Virus record (IMG/VR): IMGVR_UViG_3300036790_000320
Span: 1-39,178 of that record
Strand: one strand, 5' to 3'
DNA from: a virus
Length of the DNA stretch: 39,178 bases
The notes under the pieces: generated by a model
The model's database searches: none
The model's input: only the letters and a program-made list of their open reading frames with translations
What the model was told of the DNA's origin: nothing
In this document: positions 9,275 to 16,722 of the stretch, in pieces
Position numbering within the stretch: position 1 is the first letter of the stretch
How the letters are laid out: each line of letters begins with the position of its first letter
Program-made: the position numbers and the translations under genes

Positions 9275-9475
9275 CTAACTCAAATTATAGTGATGCAATA
9301 ATACTGGGATTATAGCACTCGTGAACAATGCGCCCCAAACGCCTATGATTATGTTTATCTTGGAGTTTAAGACATCCATGCGCCTATTAAACTTTTCTTC
9401 AAGCATATTAAACTTATCATCAAAGACCCGGAGCTTGACCTCATGCTCGGTATAATGCTCGTTAGAAACATCCAT
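9275..9475 (-). CDS. XhlA/holin-like coiled-coil membrane protein
   Basis: A 66-residue protein. The start follows GGAGGCCATA and overlaps the gp4-like stop (TAATG). Residues 1-40 are charged and heptad-like (KLRVFDDKFNMLEEKFNRRM). Residues 41-60 form one membrane helix (IIIGVWGALFTSAIIPVLL). This coiled-coil-plus-C-terminal-helix plan is that of XhlA-type holin-associated proteins and of some small tail proteins. It is the best lysis candidate in the window, but its place between gp4- and gp10-like genes leaves a virion role open. Confidence 0.6.
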   Translation of the reverse strand: MDVSNEHYTEHEVKLRVFDDKFNMLEEKFNRRMDVLNSKINIIIGVWGALFTSAIIPVLLHHYNLS

Positions 9476-10257
9476 TATGGCCTCCAACCATGTCCAATAT
9501 TAACATCACCCCAGTTGTAACCTGGCGCACCATCTGCGTATAGGATTGACAGTTTCTTATTGGACAAATCAGGCGGTGATTCATACATAAGCTTGCGCTG
9601 ATAGGCCATAAAGATACGTTCTGATTGTGGGTTAAACTCTACACCATACTCACTACACATAAACCGTGCTAAGGCATATCGTAAATATTCTAAGTACGAA
9701 GTGTCATAGCCTTGGATTGCATTATTAATAAACGAGTATTGTGTGTAATTTGGTATGTTATAGGGGTTTGTAAACGACTGGGTAACGTCCTGTAAATCAG
9801 TCTGTAGGTCTACATCAACCATGAAAATCTTGGCTTTCATCTTGATGGGATAATTTGTATCAGGCAGAAAATACATGCCAAACGTGCCGCCACCAACGGC
9901 TCTTTCATAGTTCCAAGAAAATGGTAGGGTTTGGATATTGTCAACCCGTGATGAACCAAAATAGTTCGTACGGCTTGTTGATACCATGGGGTAGCGCACA
10001 ACGCCAATATTAAACGTTGATGTCTCTATGGCCGCCACATAGGGCAGAAAATAGAACTCTTGACCACCAACCGCATTGAAGGTTATGTACTGCCAATAAG
10101 GAATAAGGTCTGTTTCTATTTGTTTAAAGTTTAAGAGATCGTTAAGCATCTGCAGGCCGTCATAGATTTGATCGCCTGTAGGTACTTGTAAGTTTCTAGC
10201 CACAATGCCTGATAAGAACCAGGAACGGGTTACTAGTTGCTGTGCTGTATAGACCAT
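9475..10257 (-). CDS. P22 gp4-like head-tail adaptor
   Basis: A 260-residue protein. The ATG preceded by AAGGAGTGGGAAGC is preferred over an upstream in-frame GTG that would sit against the site. The N terminus (AQQLVTRSWFLSGIVARNLQ, then GLQMLNDLLNFKQIETDLIP) and the C-terminal helix (YLEYLRYALARFMCSEYGVE) match the gp4 / tail accessory factor group, which binds below the portal and closes the head. It is followed by the hub gene, as in P22. Confidence 0.75.
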   Translation of the reverse strand: MVYTAQQLVTRSWFLSGIVARNLQVPTGDQIYDGLQMLNDLLNFKQIETDLIPYWQYITFNAVGGQEFYFLPYVAAIETSTFNIGVVRYPMVSTSRTNYFGSSRVDNIQTLPFSWNYERAVGGGTFGMYFLPDTNYPIKMKAKIFMVDVDLQTDLQDVTQSFTNPYNIPNYTQYSFINNAIQGYDTSYLEYLRYALARFMCSEYGVEFNPQSERIFMAYQRKLMYESPPDLSNKKLSILYADGAPGYNWGDVNIGHGWRP

Positions 10258-10315
10258 GCTTCCCACTCCTTGGGTTACAGACCATCCCGAGGATTAGCTC
10301 GAAATGGTCTAATAA

Positions 10316-11170
10316 TTACACCAACGCAGGATAAGCAGTGTTTGAAGTGCCGCCCCACATTACAACTGATACGCTAACAGCATCACTAGCGGATGTTACT
10401 AGATAGTCAATCTCAGGTTTAGACGAACCAACGCCAGCAATCATGACGACATACTGGGTCTGGGCAACGCCAGCAGCAACACCGCTGATAGTGACCGCAG
10501 CCGCAGTTTGTCCGGTAGGCCTGAACTGTACAACATCATTTGCGGCTACTGGGGTAAATGTTACCAATAGGCCTACAATAACGTTTGGCAGTGTAGTTGT
10601 TGGGACTGCTGAGTTTGTGGTCAAGTCAATGGCTGTGAAGCTTGTAGCATTACCACCAGACAACACAGATAAAGGCGGCTGGTTAAAGTATTGGACAAAG
10701 TTCACCATGTTCTGAGGTTTATGGGTTGCATAAACAAAATGGCTTGAGCCATCAGTTTGGATAAAACCTATCAAGCGCTTAGAATCATAGCCAAAGGGCA
10801 ACAATGGGCTGAAATTACTAGAGGTGAGGCTTAACAGCCCTGCAACTGGTAAATATCCCCTAGAGTCACCAATAAGCCATACAGAATATTGTAAACTTAC
10901 GCCTAGAGAACCTGTGTCTAACCCATTGGCTCCGGTGGTGGCAGCATTGATTAGCAAGGGCTGAGCATAGCTTACAGGCAGGATTGGTGGCACGGTATTG
11001 CCTTGCAGATTAGGCAGGCTTACGGGCATGTCAATGCTGTCTGAAGAGTCCCTGGTTTGTCCTGGTGCAATTGCCAAAACTGTGGTGCTTGCAACAGAAA
11101 TGTTAAGCCCGAAAATCTCTAGGTTAGGCAGGGCAATTACTGGATCGTTTTGTACTTGTGGAGTAGGCAT
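10316..11170 (-). CDS. Structural protein between coat and adaptor genes
   Basis: A 284-residue Thr/Ser/Val/Ala-rich, low-charge protein with repeated beta-strand pattern, so probably a virion surface protein (decoration or fibre). Its C terminus (VSVSVVMWGGTSNTAYP) resembles that of the 117-residue protein at 944-1297. AAGGATATAATA precedes the ATG. A long hairpin separates it from the coat gene. No specific function is recognised. Confidence 0.6.
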   Translation of the reverse strand: MPTPQVQNDPVIALPNLEIFGLNISVASTTVLAIAPGQTRDSSDSIDMPVSLPNLQGNTVPPILPVSYAQPLLINAATTGANGLDTGSLGVSLQYSVWLIGDSRGYLPVAGLLSLTSSNFSPLLPFGYDSKRLIGFIQTDGSSHFVYATHKPQNMVNFVQYFNQPPLSVLSGGNATSFTAIDLTTNSAVPTTTLPNVIVGLLVTFTPVAANDVVQFRPTGQTAAAVTISGVAAGVAQTQYVVMIAGVGSSKPEIDYLVTSASDAVSVSVVMWGGTSNTAYPALV

Positions 11171-11197
11171 TATTATATCCTTAATTTGTAGTTATCC

Positions 11198-11244
11198 AAG
11201 ACCCCAAGACGATCATACAAAATAGCATGACCGTCTTGGGTCTT
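11198..11244 (-). terminator. Long hairpin after the coat gene
   Basis: Arms at 11198-11216 and 11227-11244 pair over about 18 bp with one bulged base and a 10-base loop. The single non-Watson-Crick pair is G·U in minus-strand RNA but A·C in plus-strand RNA, so the structure acts on the minus-strand (coat operon) transcript. No U run follows, which suggests a partial terminator or an mRNA-stabilising element that lifts coat expression above the next gene. Confidence 0.6.
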
Positions 11245-11250
11245 ACCTTG

Positions 11251-12567
11251 TTAGCCCTGAGACAGTGGGATGACATAACGCATAGAATACTCCGGTACAA
11301 TCACTGAACCATGGGTTTCATCATAGATCATGCCTGTCTGGTTTTGCCCGAACAATGAACCGTATGTAAGACGCATGGAAACCCCTGTGTCTTCATCGTA
11401 TTCATTGGCTGTATCATAAGGGCTTTGTTCTGGAAGCTGTGGCATTGCCAAGAAGAAGGCATCTCCACCCAAAATACCACCGCACCTATGAGACTGAACG
11501 CCTAAGACTTGCATTCCTGCAGCGATAGGGTTGTTCAGGTTTTGGTTTTGGCCGCCAGCCCAGTTTAATGCAGGGAAAATATTGATGGTTACGTTGCCTG
11601 AAGCATTGGCAGCGGCATCAGCGGTAGCCCTGAACTGCACAGGGTTAGCACTCGGGAAATGTCCAATGAATGTCAAATAGCGCATGTCAGGTTGGCCTGA
11701 AACACCATTTTGGAACTGAAACACGTCCCCAGAAAAGACCGCATGAGCATCACTAGCAGTAGCACCAGAAAATGTAATCTGGGTCACATTTTGCCCTGTG
11801 GGGTCATTGGTTGAAACGACGGTCAAGGTTTGTTGGCTTACACCAGTTGTTCCTGATACGTGGATTGGCATCAAGTTTGACTGGTAGTACTTAACAAGAG
11901 GCGTACCAAAGTCCCCGATTTCCCAGGACATAGCAATGTCATCATTCCTATGAGGTACAAACTGGTTAAGACCATTACCAACTACTGCAGGAACTACGGT
12001 ATCAGGTAGATAAACCTTGATTCCTTCAGCGACTGAGCCATAGTTTTTAAAGAACATGATAGCCTGAGCTAGTTGTTGATAACTAGTCAAACTGGTTGAT
12101 CCATTACCAAAATATCTATATGGTCCACTAAATGTATTTAATGTGCCATCTATTTGGCTTCTTACAGAGCTATCCCAGTTTTTGGCCACATTGCCTTCAA
12201 CCTGAGTTGCAAGTTCAGCAATAAATGATTTACCAAAGACCCGCATATAATCTTCTTCGCCTTTCTCAAGGTTGAAGATACGTTGTTGTGAAGTAACAGT
12301 GAAAGAACTGTTGTTGGCCTGGTCACAAGATAAGGACTGTACACGCTGTACTGCTGGCTGGAATGATGCTACCAAGCCCGCAACAGTAGTAGCACGTGGG
12401 GGAAGATCGAAAGTCACCACGGACCCTAAATTAGCCTGTATTTGATCAAAATCCTTAAATTTTGTATTAGCTGTAGTAATATGACAACAAAGGTTCTGTA
12501 ATAATGCAAGCCCACCTCGTTGGTAGGTTTGTACCTGTTGTAAAATATTTGTAGGAAAAGTAGCCAC
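11251..12567 (-). CDS. Major capsid (P22 gp5-like coat) protein
   Basis: A 438-residue protein with a GTG start set by AGGAG eight bases upstream. The N terminus (MATFPTNILQQVQTYQRGGL) and later blocks (VTSQQRIFNLEKGEED, LATQVEGNVAKNWDSS, GQPDMRYLTFIGHFPSANP) fit the P22 coat family, an HK97-fold protein with an inserted domain and no cleaved delta domain. The preceding gene is a scaffold, which this family needs for procapsid assembly. The coat identification is firm from order and length; subfamily details are inferred. Confidence 0.85.
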   Translation of the reverse strand: MATFPTNILQQVQTYQRGGLALLQNLCCHITTANTKFKDFDQIQANLGSVVTFDLPPRATTVAGLVASFQPAVQRVQSLSCDQANNSSFTVTSQQRIFNLEKGEEDYMRVFGKSFIAELATQVEGNVAKNWDSSVRSQIDGTLNTFSGPYRYFGNGSTSLTSYQQLAQAIMFFKNYGSVAEGIKVYLPDTVVPAVVGNGLNQFVPHRNDDIAMSWEIGDFGTPLVKYYQSNLMPIHVSGTTGVSQQTLTVVSTNDPTGQNVTQITFSGATASDAHAVFSGDVFQFQNGVSGQPDMRYLTFIGHFPSANPVQFRATADAAANASGNVTINIFPALNWAGGQNQNLNNPIAAGMQVLGVQSHRCGGILGGDAFFLAMPQLPEQSPYDTANEYDEDTGVSMRLTYGSLFGQNQTGMIYDETHGSVIVPEYSMRYVIPLSQG

Positions 12568-12616
12568 GTTAATTGCTCCTAACTTTAGTCCATTAAGTTA
12601 AGATTCATTGGTGCTT

Positions 12617-13315
12617 CTATACTTTGTAACGAGCCTTATAATCACGTACCGACAAAGTAGCACCCGAATCCGTTCCGGTGTTAGAAGGTCTTTGTTGGGA
12701 CAATGGTGCTTTTACATGCTTGCTACTTGCCGAAGACTCATTGGCTTTTATTGAATCTGAAAGCCTCTTTATCTCGTAAATAGCATCTTGAGGATTATGG
12801 CCGCATAGCTGCTCTATTTGGCTTAGCTTTGTCCTGTGTTGTGCCAAGTCGTACAAAACATCATGGGAATTGTCGACGTGTTCGGCCAAAAGCTGCACCA
12901 CATTTGGGTAATAGCGCATGTCTAAATTGCCAGTAACAGCCTCAAAGTCTTGATACTTTTCTTTACCAGGTGATATTTTCTCTTTATAAGCCGCCACTAT
13001 CCTTTCTGCTGTCTGGGCATCTGTGCGTTCCTGGGTCTCTTTGATCCAGGCTTCGCGCTGCCTTTCTAGCTCTTGGCTTGTTAGCCTCTTAACATCATCT
13101 TCAGACAATGATTTAGTGGCCTGGTTCTGCGCTGGCGGTGGTTGTTGAGGCGCTTGTTGTTGCTGTAATTGCCGTCTGGCTGTTTCTTGAGCCTCTTGCC
13201 TTACTCGCCCTACAATCTCGTTCAGTTCAGATTGCTTAAAAAGTCGTTCACTAGGAACGGCATCAACTGGTGCCTGATTAGTATCAGACGCATTTTCAAT
13301 AACGCTGTTGTCCAT
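12617..13315 (-). CDS. Scaffolding protein
   Basis: A 232-residue, highly charged helical protein immediately before the coat gene. The N terminus is acidic. Residues 27-60 are Gln/Arg-rich with a QQQQAPQQPPP linker. Residues 70-115 are likely coiled coil (LTSQELERQREAWIKETQER). The C terminus is basic (VRDYKARYKV), as in scaffolds whose end contacts the coat protein. It heads the coat operon, downstream of the GGGACA-box region. Confidence 0.75.
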   Translation of the reverse strand: MDNSVIENASDTNQAPVDAVPSERLFKQSELNEIVGRVRQEAQETARRQLQQQQAPQQPPPAQNQATKSLSEDDVKRLTSQELERQREAWIKETQERTDAQTAERIVAAYKEKISPGKEKYQDFEAVTGNLDMRYYPNVVQLLAEHVDNSHDVLYDLAQHRTKLSQIEQLCGHNPQDAIYEIKRLSDSIKANESSASSKHVKAPLSQQRPSNTGTDSGATLSVRDYKARYKV

Positions 13316-13616
13316 AACAATAAAGTCCTTCTAGCTATTTCCCCGCTACGGTTTTAATGCCCTACGTCCTGTAGGTATCGGATTATTCCGCCATCACGCT
13401 AAATGCCTCGCTTTGTCCCGCGAGTCTGGAGTGGAACGTCCTTGTGCCAATCCTTGGCGTGTCCCACATTCCGACTTTAGGACAGAACTGGGACAAGGGA
13501 CAATTGTTTGGGTCTTTAAGTCCCGGCTTTATCCCTATATGGCCTTTGCGGGATAGTTAGGGCATGTTATATATTTAATAGGGTATTGAGGGACAACAAA
13601 GGCAAGGAAGGGACAA
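13316..13616. promoter_or_regulatory. Divergent control region with repeated GGGACA boxes
   Basis: This 301-base gap separates the minus-strand scaffold from the plus-strand HTH gene. GGGACA or its complement occurs at 13412-13419 (TTTGTCCC), 13459-13464, 13490-13496, 13497-13503, 13590-13596 and 13610-13616. The last two are exactly 20 bp apart, and the final one abuts the HTH start codon. Small inverted repeats CCTAC/GTAGG (13360-13374) and GCCAA/TTGGC (13446-13458) are also present. TATATT-type -10 candidates lie near 13567-13575 for the plus gene. The boxes are probably operators, perhaps for the adjacent HTH protein. Confidence 0.55.
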
Positions 13617-13817
13617 ATGTTAATAGACGGACAAAAATATATAACGGAGAAAGAAGTAGCCAGACATTATGAAAAGTCGGTGAAATGGGTAAAAAGAATG
13701 CGTTATGATAATCTTGATTTTCCACATTATAAATTGAATGGTAGGGTATTGTTTATACTTGAGCAGGTAGATGTTTGGGTAAAGAAACGATTGCGAGCAA
13801 TGGGAAAGATACGGTAA
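13617..13817 (+). CDS. Excisionase/AlpA-type small HTH protein
   Basis: A 66-residue basic protein following the HTH_17/excisionase pattern: YITEKEVARHYEKSVKWVKR is the helix-turn-helix, then FPHYKLNGRVLFILEQVDVW forms the wing and closing helix. AAGGAAGGG is the ribosome site. It is the only plus-strand gene in the late region, inserted between scaffold and a fibre-like gene and facing the GGGACA boxes. No integrase is present, so it is more likely a local transcription regulator than an excisionase. Confidence 0.7.
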   Translation: MLIDGQKYITEKEVARHYEKSVKWVKRMRYDNLDFPHYKLNGRVLFILEQVDVWVKKRLRAMGKIR

Positions 13818-13826
13818 GTCGCATCA

Positions 13827-13867
13827 GGGGACTTAAGGAAAAAGGAGTTGGAAAAACCTTAAGCCCC
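13827..13867. terminator. Bidirectional hairpin between convergent genes
   Basis: GGGGACTTAAGG at 13827-13838 pairs with CCTTAAGCCCC at 13857-13867 (11 bp, one bulged A), with an A-rich 18-base loop. It lies between the stop of the HTH gene and the stop of the convergent gene at 13877-14887, the expected site of a shared terminator. No long U run is present on either side. Confidence 0.6.
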
Positions 13868-13876
13868 GAGTTGCAA

Positions 13877-14887
13877 TTACAGTATAGTATAACCAATCAG
13901 GATTGTACCGTTCAGGCTCGTAGCTGCCGTATTGTTGAAAATGGTCAACGTTGCAGTTCCAGCACCAGGCGCAAAGGTAAAGGTTATGTTTTGGGTTGTG
14001 TTAGTACCACCTTGGATTGTAAAAGTACCCACTGAAGTTGCGGTAATCTCTGTATTAGTCCAAGTGATGGCGTAACTTGCACCGCCTGCAGTAGTCAAAG
14101 CAGAGGTTGTGATAACACCTGCATTGCCGCTTGCAGTGACCGCATTGGCAGCTTCAGTGCCGTTTACTTTGGCAAGGATTATTTGGCCAGCCCCTGTGAA
14201 CGTATTGGCAGCATCCTTTCTTACTATATTGGTTGCCGCAAACCCTGAGTCAACTACAAGGCCACCTGTGCCGCTTGCTACTGGAAAATTGCCAGAAACT
14301 AGCGGGGTTGCTGTAGCACCAATCAATAGCCTACCAATAGCATTGGCGGGGTCTGGTATGCTTACGACAGACGCTTGCCCCATTGCCACGTTTGATAGTG
14401 TTGTGACGGTATCTCCACTATTGGCAACCGCTGTTACACGAAAACTACCACTAGCTGCAGCCGAAGGGAAAGAAGCTAGAAATCCTGCAGTCCCAGAAAG
14501 GCCTGCTTGGATGTTTCCGCCACTAATTGCCGTTGCAGGGTCTTCACTAATTGTGCCTGTAGTGTTGGTAAACGTTGCAATATGGTTGGCAATTGTGGGC
14601 AGCACTATTGCACCTGGAGTTGACCACTCCACTAAGGTAATGACTCCAGAATTGCTTATGGTCACTGTAAAGGTGGCATAAGTCCCGGCCTGGGTTTGTG
14701 GGTTGAAGCTATAGAGCACCTGCAAAATATCAGTAGGCGCAATAGGGTTTGATTCAAGATTTACTTGGTTTAGATATCCCGCAGTCGTAACGGTTGCAAG
14801 ATTGTCTCCAAATACTGCAAATTTTTGGTTTGGGAACACACCAACCATGCCTGGTACTTGCATGGGAAGTTGATAAATTGTAGGCAT
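13877..14887 (-). CDS. Fibre- or decoration-like structural protein
   Basis: A 336-residue protein very rich in Thr, Ala, Gly, Val and Asn, with almost no charge. That is a beta-helical or fibre composition. The block VRKDAANTFTGAGQIILAKVNGTEAANAVTASG resembles fibre modules that bridge to a tip domain. It stands alone, away from the main tail cluster. Ribosome site AAGGA overlaps the preceding 38-codon ORF. Function is inferred from composition only. Confidence 0.6.
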   Translation of the reverse strand: MPTIYQLPMQVPGMVGVFPNQKFAVFGDNLATVTTAGYLNQVNLESNPIAPTDILQVLYSFNPQTQAGTYATFTVTISNSGVITLVEWSTPGAIVLPTIANHIATFTNTTGTISEDPATAISGGNIQAGLSGTAGFLASFPSAAASGSFRVTAVANSGDTVTTLSNVAMGQASVVSIPDPANAIGRLLIGATATPLVSGNFPVASGTGGLVVDSGFAATNIVRKDAANTFTGAGQIILAKVNGTEAANAVTASGNAGVITTSALTTAGGASYAITWTNTEITATSVGTFTIQGGTNTTQNITFTFAPGAGTATLTIFNNTAATSLNGTILIGYTIL

Positions 14888-14888
14888 T

Positions 14889-15005
14889 TTACATTCCTTG
14901 TAAAAGTTTTATAAGTTTTGCTTTGGTCATGCGCTGATATGTGCGGGGCAATGTTCTATAAATGCATGTGCTACACCTACAATTCAGCTTTTTACGCTCA
15001 ATCAT
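14889..15005 (-). CDS. 38-residue basic Cys-containing ORF
   Basis: The ORF starts ATG at 15005 and ends TAA one base before the next gene's ATG. It is rich in Lys/Arg, with Cys at residues 9, 11 and 14 (CRCSTC). It fills a gap that would otherwise be 130 bases, and the next gene's AAGGA lies inside it. There is no strong ribosome site of its own, so expression is uncertain. Confidence 0.4.
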   Translation of the reverse strand: MIERKKLNCRCSTCIYRTLPRTYQRMTKAKLIKLLQGM

Positions 15006-15019
15006 GAGTTAAACAACAA

Positions 15020-15211
15020 TCACGCTTTTCTTGGGGTCAAAGATTCACCGCCGCGCTTCCAATTAGACATGCTAGGAATGTCCTTACCCATCTTGCCGTC
15101 ATGGCCAGCACAATCTTTGGGATTGTATTCGCTTCGACGTTGCTTGACGCGCTCAATGCCTTGTTGGTGGTTGTCGTGAACTTTACGGTTGTCGATCATT
15201 CCTGATTTCAT
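15020..15211 (-). CDS. Small basic protein
   Basis: A 63-residue protein. TAAGGACATTAAA before the ATG at 15211 sets the start; an in-frame upstream extension has no site. It is basic and polar (GIERVKQRRSEYNPKDCAGH), with no membrane segment. It is one of a run of tiny Lys/Arg-rich proteins before the portal gene. No family is recognised. Confidence 0.6.
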   Translation of the reverse strand: MKSGMIDNRKVHDNHQQGIERVKQRRSEYNPKDCAGHDGKMGKDIPSMSNWKRGGESLTPRKA

Positions 15212-15233
15212 TTTAATGTCCTTATTAAAATAA

Positions 15234-15464
15234 TTAAATGCTGTATTGATTTTCATCAATCCATATATTAACACCATCTCTATAAGCATTATATGGATTA
15301 TAATTTATTATGCTGCCCTTAAATTCATTGGGTAGCTTTGCTTCCAGTTCTTCTTCTAGCTTAAAAAGCCAAAAGTTAAAGTAAGTTTTATAATAAAATT
15401 CCCGCTTTACGCCTGCAGGATATTTCCCGGGTACATAAAAATTACGACAAGAGGCCGCACGCAT
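15234..15464 (-). CDS. Hypothetical aromatic small protein
   Basis: A 76-residue protein with many Tyr, Phe and Trp (KREFYYKTYFNFWLFKLEEE) and an acidic C terminus. Its ATG overlaps the upstream stop as TAATG, so it is translated from the same message. No family is recognised. Its amino-acid content differs from the Lys-rich genes around it. Confidence 0.6.
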   Translation of the reverse strand: MRAASCRNFYVPGKYPAGVKREFYYKTYFNFWLFKLEEELEAKLPNEFKGSIINYNPYNAYRDGVNIWIDENQYSI

Positions 15465-15676
15465 TATTTACGCTGCGTTGGAAAAGACGACTTTGGGCTT
15501 CTAGTGCCTTCAGCCGTTGGTTTTACCATCTTGCGCCTGGTCTTGTTGGTGTCCTTAGGAACAGGTGCCACAGACTTTTCAACGGACTTAAAGGCCTTGT
15601 TCATGACCTTGTCCTCATGCCTATTATATGGGCTTCTATCTTGCCCTTTTGCAGCTTTACGTTTATGCATTTCCAT
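15464..15676 (-). CDS. Small Lys/Pro-rich protein
   Basis: A 70-residue, strongly basic, probably disordered protein (MHKRKAAKGQDRSPYNRHED; PKDTNKTRRKMVKPTAEG). AGGAGCAAAAAGCA gives a good ribosome site. It sits in the tight small-gene run upstream (in map order) of portal. It could bind nucleic acid or a head protein; nothing specific can be said. Confidence 0.6.
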   Translation of the reverse strand: MEMHKRKAAKGQDRSPYNRHEDKVMNKAFKSVEKSVAPVPKDTNKTRRKMVKPTAEGTRSPKSSFPTQRK

Positions 15677-15688
15677 TGCTTTTTGCTC

Positions 15689-15817
15689 CTAGTATTTTAA
15701 GTCTTTTTTCTTGACCATCTTTTCAATGAGCTTTTTGTCTTCGCGCATATCGGCATGGTTTGAATGCTTGGCTTTGCTTTTACGGCTCATGCCGCTTTTA
15801 GGTTTGTCACGGCTCAT
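15689..15817 (-). CDS. 42-residue Lys-rich protein
   Basis: ATG at 15817 overlaps the stop of the upstream 70-residue gene as ATGA, and AAGGGG lies upstream. The product is almost wholly charged and polar (MSRDKPKSGMSRKSKAKHSN) and ends KKKDLKY. Its stop sits beside the next gene's AGGAG site. The tight coupling on both sides is the main evidence that it is real. Confidence 0.6.
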   Translation of the reverse strand: MSRDKPKSGMSRKSKAKHSNHADMREDKKLIEKMVKKKDLKY

Positions 15818-16026
15818 TTTTTTCCCCTTGATAAAACTTTGTTTGCTTTGGCATCAATCTTTGCCTCTGAAGACTTAGAAAGCTTGCCCTTATGTACCAT
15901 TTCTGAAGCGCGTGCTTTGGCGTTTCTGGCGTGTGCTTTGTCTTCAATGGGGTACTTACGCTCCCCTGGTAGGCCAAACTCTTTTTTGGGCAACTTGTTT
16001 CTAGTTGCAGCCTTTAATTTGCTCAT
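15814..16026 (-). CDS. DUF6582-like small phage protein
   Basis: A 70-residue protein with the recognisable core KLPKKEFGLPGERKYPIEDK followed by AHARNAKARASE. This is a motif set seen in many phage and bacterial small proteins (DUF6582 type) of unknown function, sometimes near head genes. It overlaps both neighbours as ATGA. The C-terminal half is Lys/Ala/Ser-rich. Confidence 0.7.
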   Translation of the reverse strand: MSKLKAATRNKLPKKEFGLPGERKYPIEDKAHARNAKARASEMVHKGKLSKSSEAKIDAKANKVLSRGKK

Positions 16027-16169
16027 TTCTTTTTGCTCCGTTTCCGCTCTTTGGCCTCACTGTACGCAATTGCAACTGCCTGGTTCTTAGGCTTGCCGGC
16101 ACGTATTTCAGTGGCTATGTTCTCACCAAATTTTTTAGATCCAGGCTTGGCACCTTTGTTTAATGGCAT
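16023..16169 (-). CDS. DUF6496-like 48-residue phage protein
   Basis: The start is MPLNKGAKPGSKKFGENIAT; the core RAGKPKNQAVAIAYSEAKER matches the widespread small phage family that reads 'GKP-QAVAIA'. AAGGACATTAA is the ribosome site and ATGA couples it to the next gene. Function unknown; such genes are often close to portal and terminase genes, as here. Confidence 0.7.
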   Translation of the reverse strand: MPLNKGAKPGSKKFGENIATEIRAGKPKNQAVAIAYSEAKERKRSKKK

Positions 16170-16340
16170 TTAATGTCCTTGCTTTTGTAGTTTGCTTTTA
16201 GCCCAGTCTTCAATTTTTATAGCTAAGGCTTGGGATTCTTTTATAATAGCTGCTTGTATTTCTGGTTCATGCTTTACAAATTCTTCTTCTAAAAATGCTA
16301 CTAAGTGATTAATTATGGTATCAAGGATTAATGTCCCCAT
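16170..16340 (-). CDS. 56-residue helical protein
   Basis: ATG at 16340 follows TAGGGGAATAAA; the stop at 16170 lies next to the following gene's ATG. The product is a single amphipathic helix by appearance (DTIINHLVAFLEEEFVKHEP, then IIKESQALAIKIEDWAKSKL). No family is recognised. Confidence 0.6.
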   Translation of the reverse strand: MGTLILDTIINHLVAFLEEEFVKHEPEIQAAIIKESQALAIKIEDWAKSKLQKQGH

Positions 16341-16349
16341 TTTATTCCC

Positions 16350-16526
16350 CTATTGTTTATCTTTGCTGTTCCAAACAGTTTTGTATAATTCTACGCGGTC
16401 TTCATGGCGCGCACCATCCATGTGACGGCGCACAGCGTGTTCTAGCTGGCAATCATTTAGCTTATAGGTCTTTTTGAGTTCCGCTGGTGTTGCATTCCTC
16501 AAATCGTTCCACGTTACCTTTTTCAT
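16350..16526 (-). CDS. 58-residue charged protein
   Basis: ATG at 16526 is preceded by GGAGAACGACA, a good site located inside the upstream gene. The protein reads MKKVTWNDLRNATPAELKKT and contains Cys, His and Arg but no clear metal motif. It overlaps the 3' end of the 16462-16722 gene by 65 bases in another frame. Confidence 0.6.
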   Translation of the reverse strand: MKKVTWNDLRNATPAELKKTYKLNDCQLEHAVRRHMDGARHEDRVELYKTVWNSKDKQ

Positions 16527-16722
16527 TGTCGTTCTCCATACTTTCTAAGAAAAAATGCATCAATTTGGATATGTCATTGGTGTTTAATTCTGTTCCGTGA
16601 AATGGGGTTGTTGCAGGATGTTCTTCACATATTAAGGACAAAACACCCTTACTATTTCTAAAGGTTATCCCAGTTTGGCCTTTGCCAAAAAGATGCCCTA
16701 CCGTGACAATAACATTAGGCAT
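16462..16722 (-). CDS. 86-residue hypothetical protein after portal
   Basis: It starts inside the portal stop region (8-base overlap). The first 35 residues are beta-like (VIVTVGHLFGKGQTGITFRN), followed by an acidic Asn/Glu tail. The last 22 codons are shared, in another frame, with the 58-residue gene, which suggests that this tail is not strongly constrained. No family is recognised. Confidence 0.55.
   Translation of the reverse strand: MPNVIVTVGHLFGKGQTGITFRNSKGVLSLICEEHPATTPFHGTELNTNDISKLMHFFLESMENDNEKGNVERFEECNTSGTQKDL

Noticed and set aside
13446-13458. CRISPR-like or attachment-site palindrome
   Set aside because: A single 5-bp inverted repeat with no array, spacers, or integrase in the genome.
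14109-14681. 190-codon plus-strand ORF
   Set aside because: Shadow of the fibre-like gene at 13877-14887; Pro/Ala/Val-rich, without a ribosome site.
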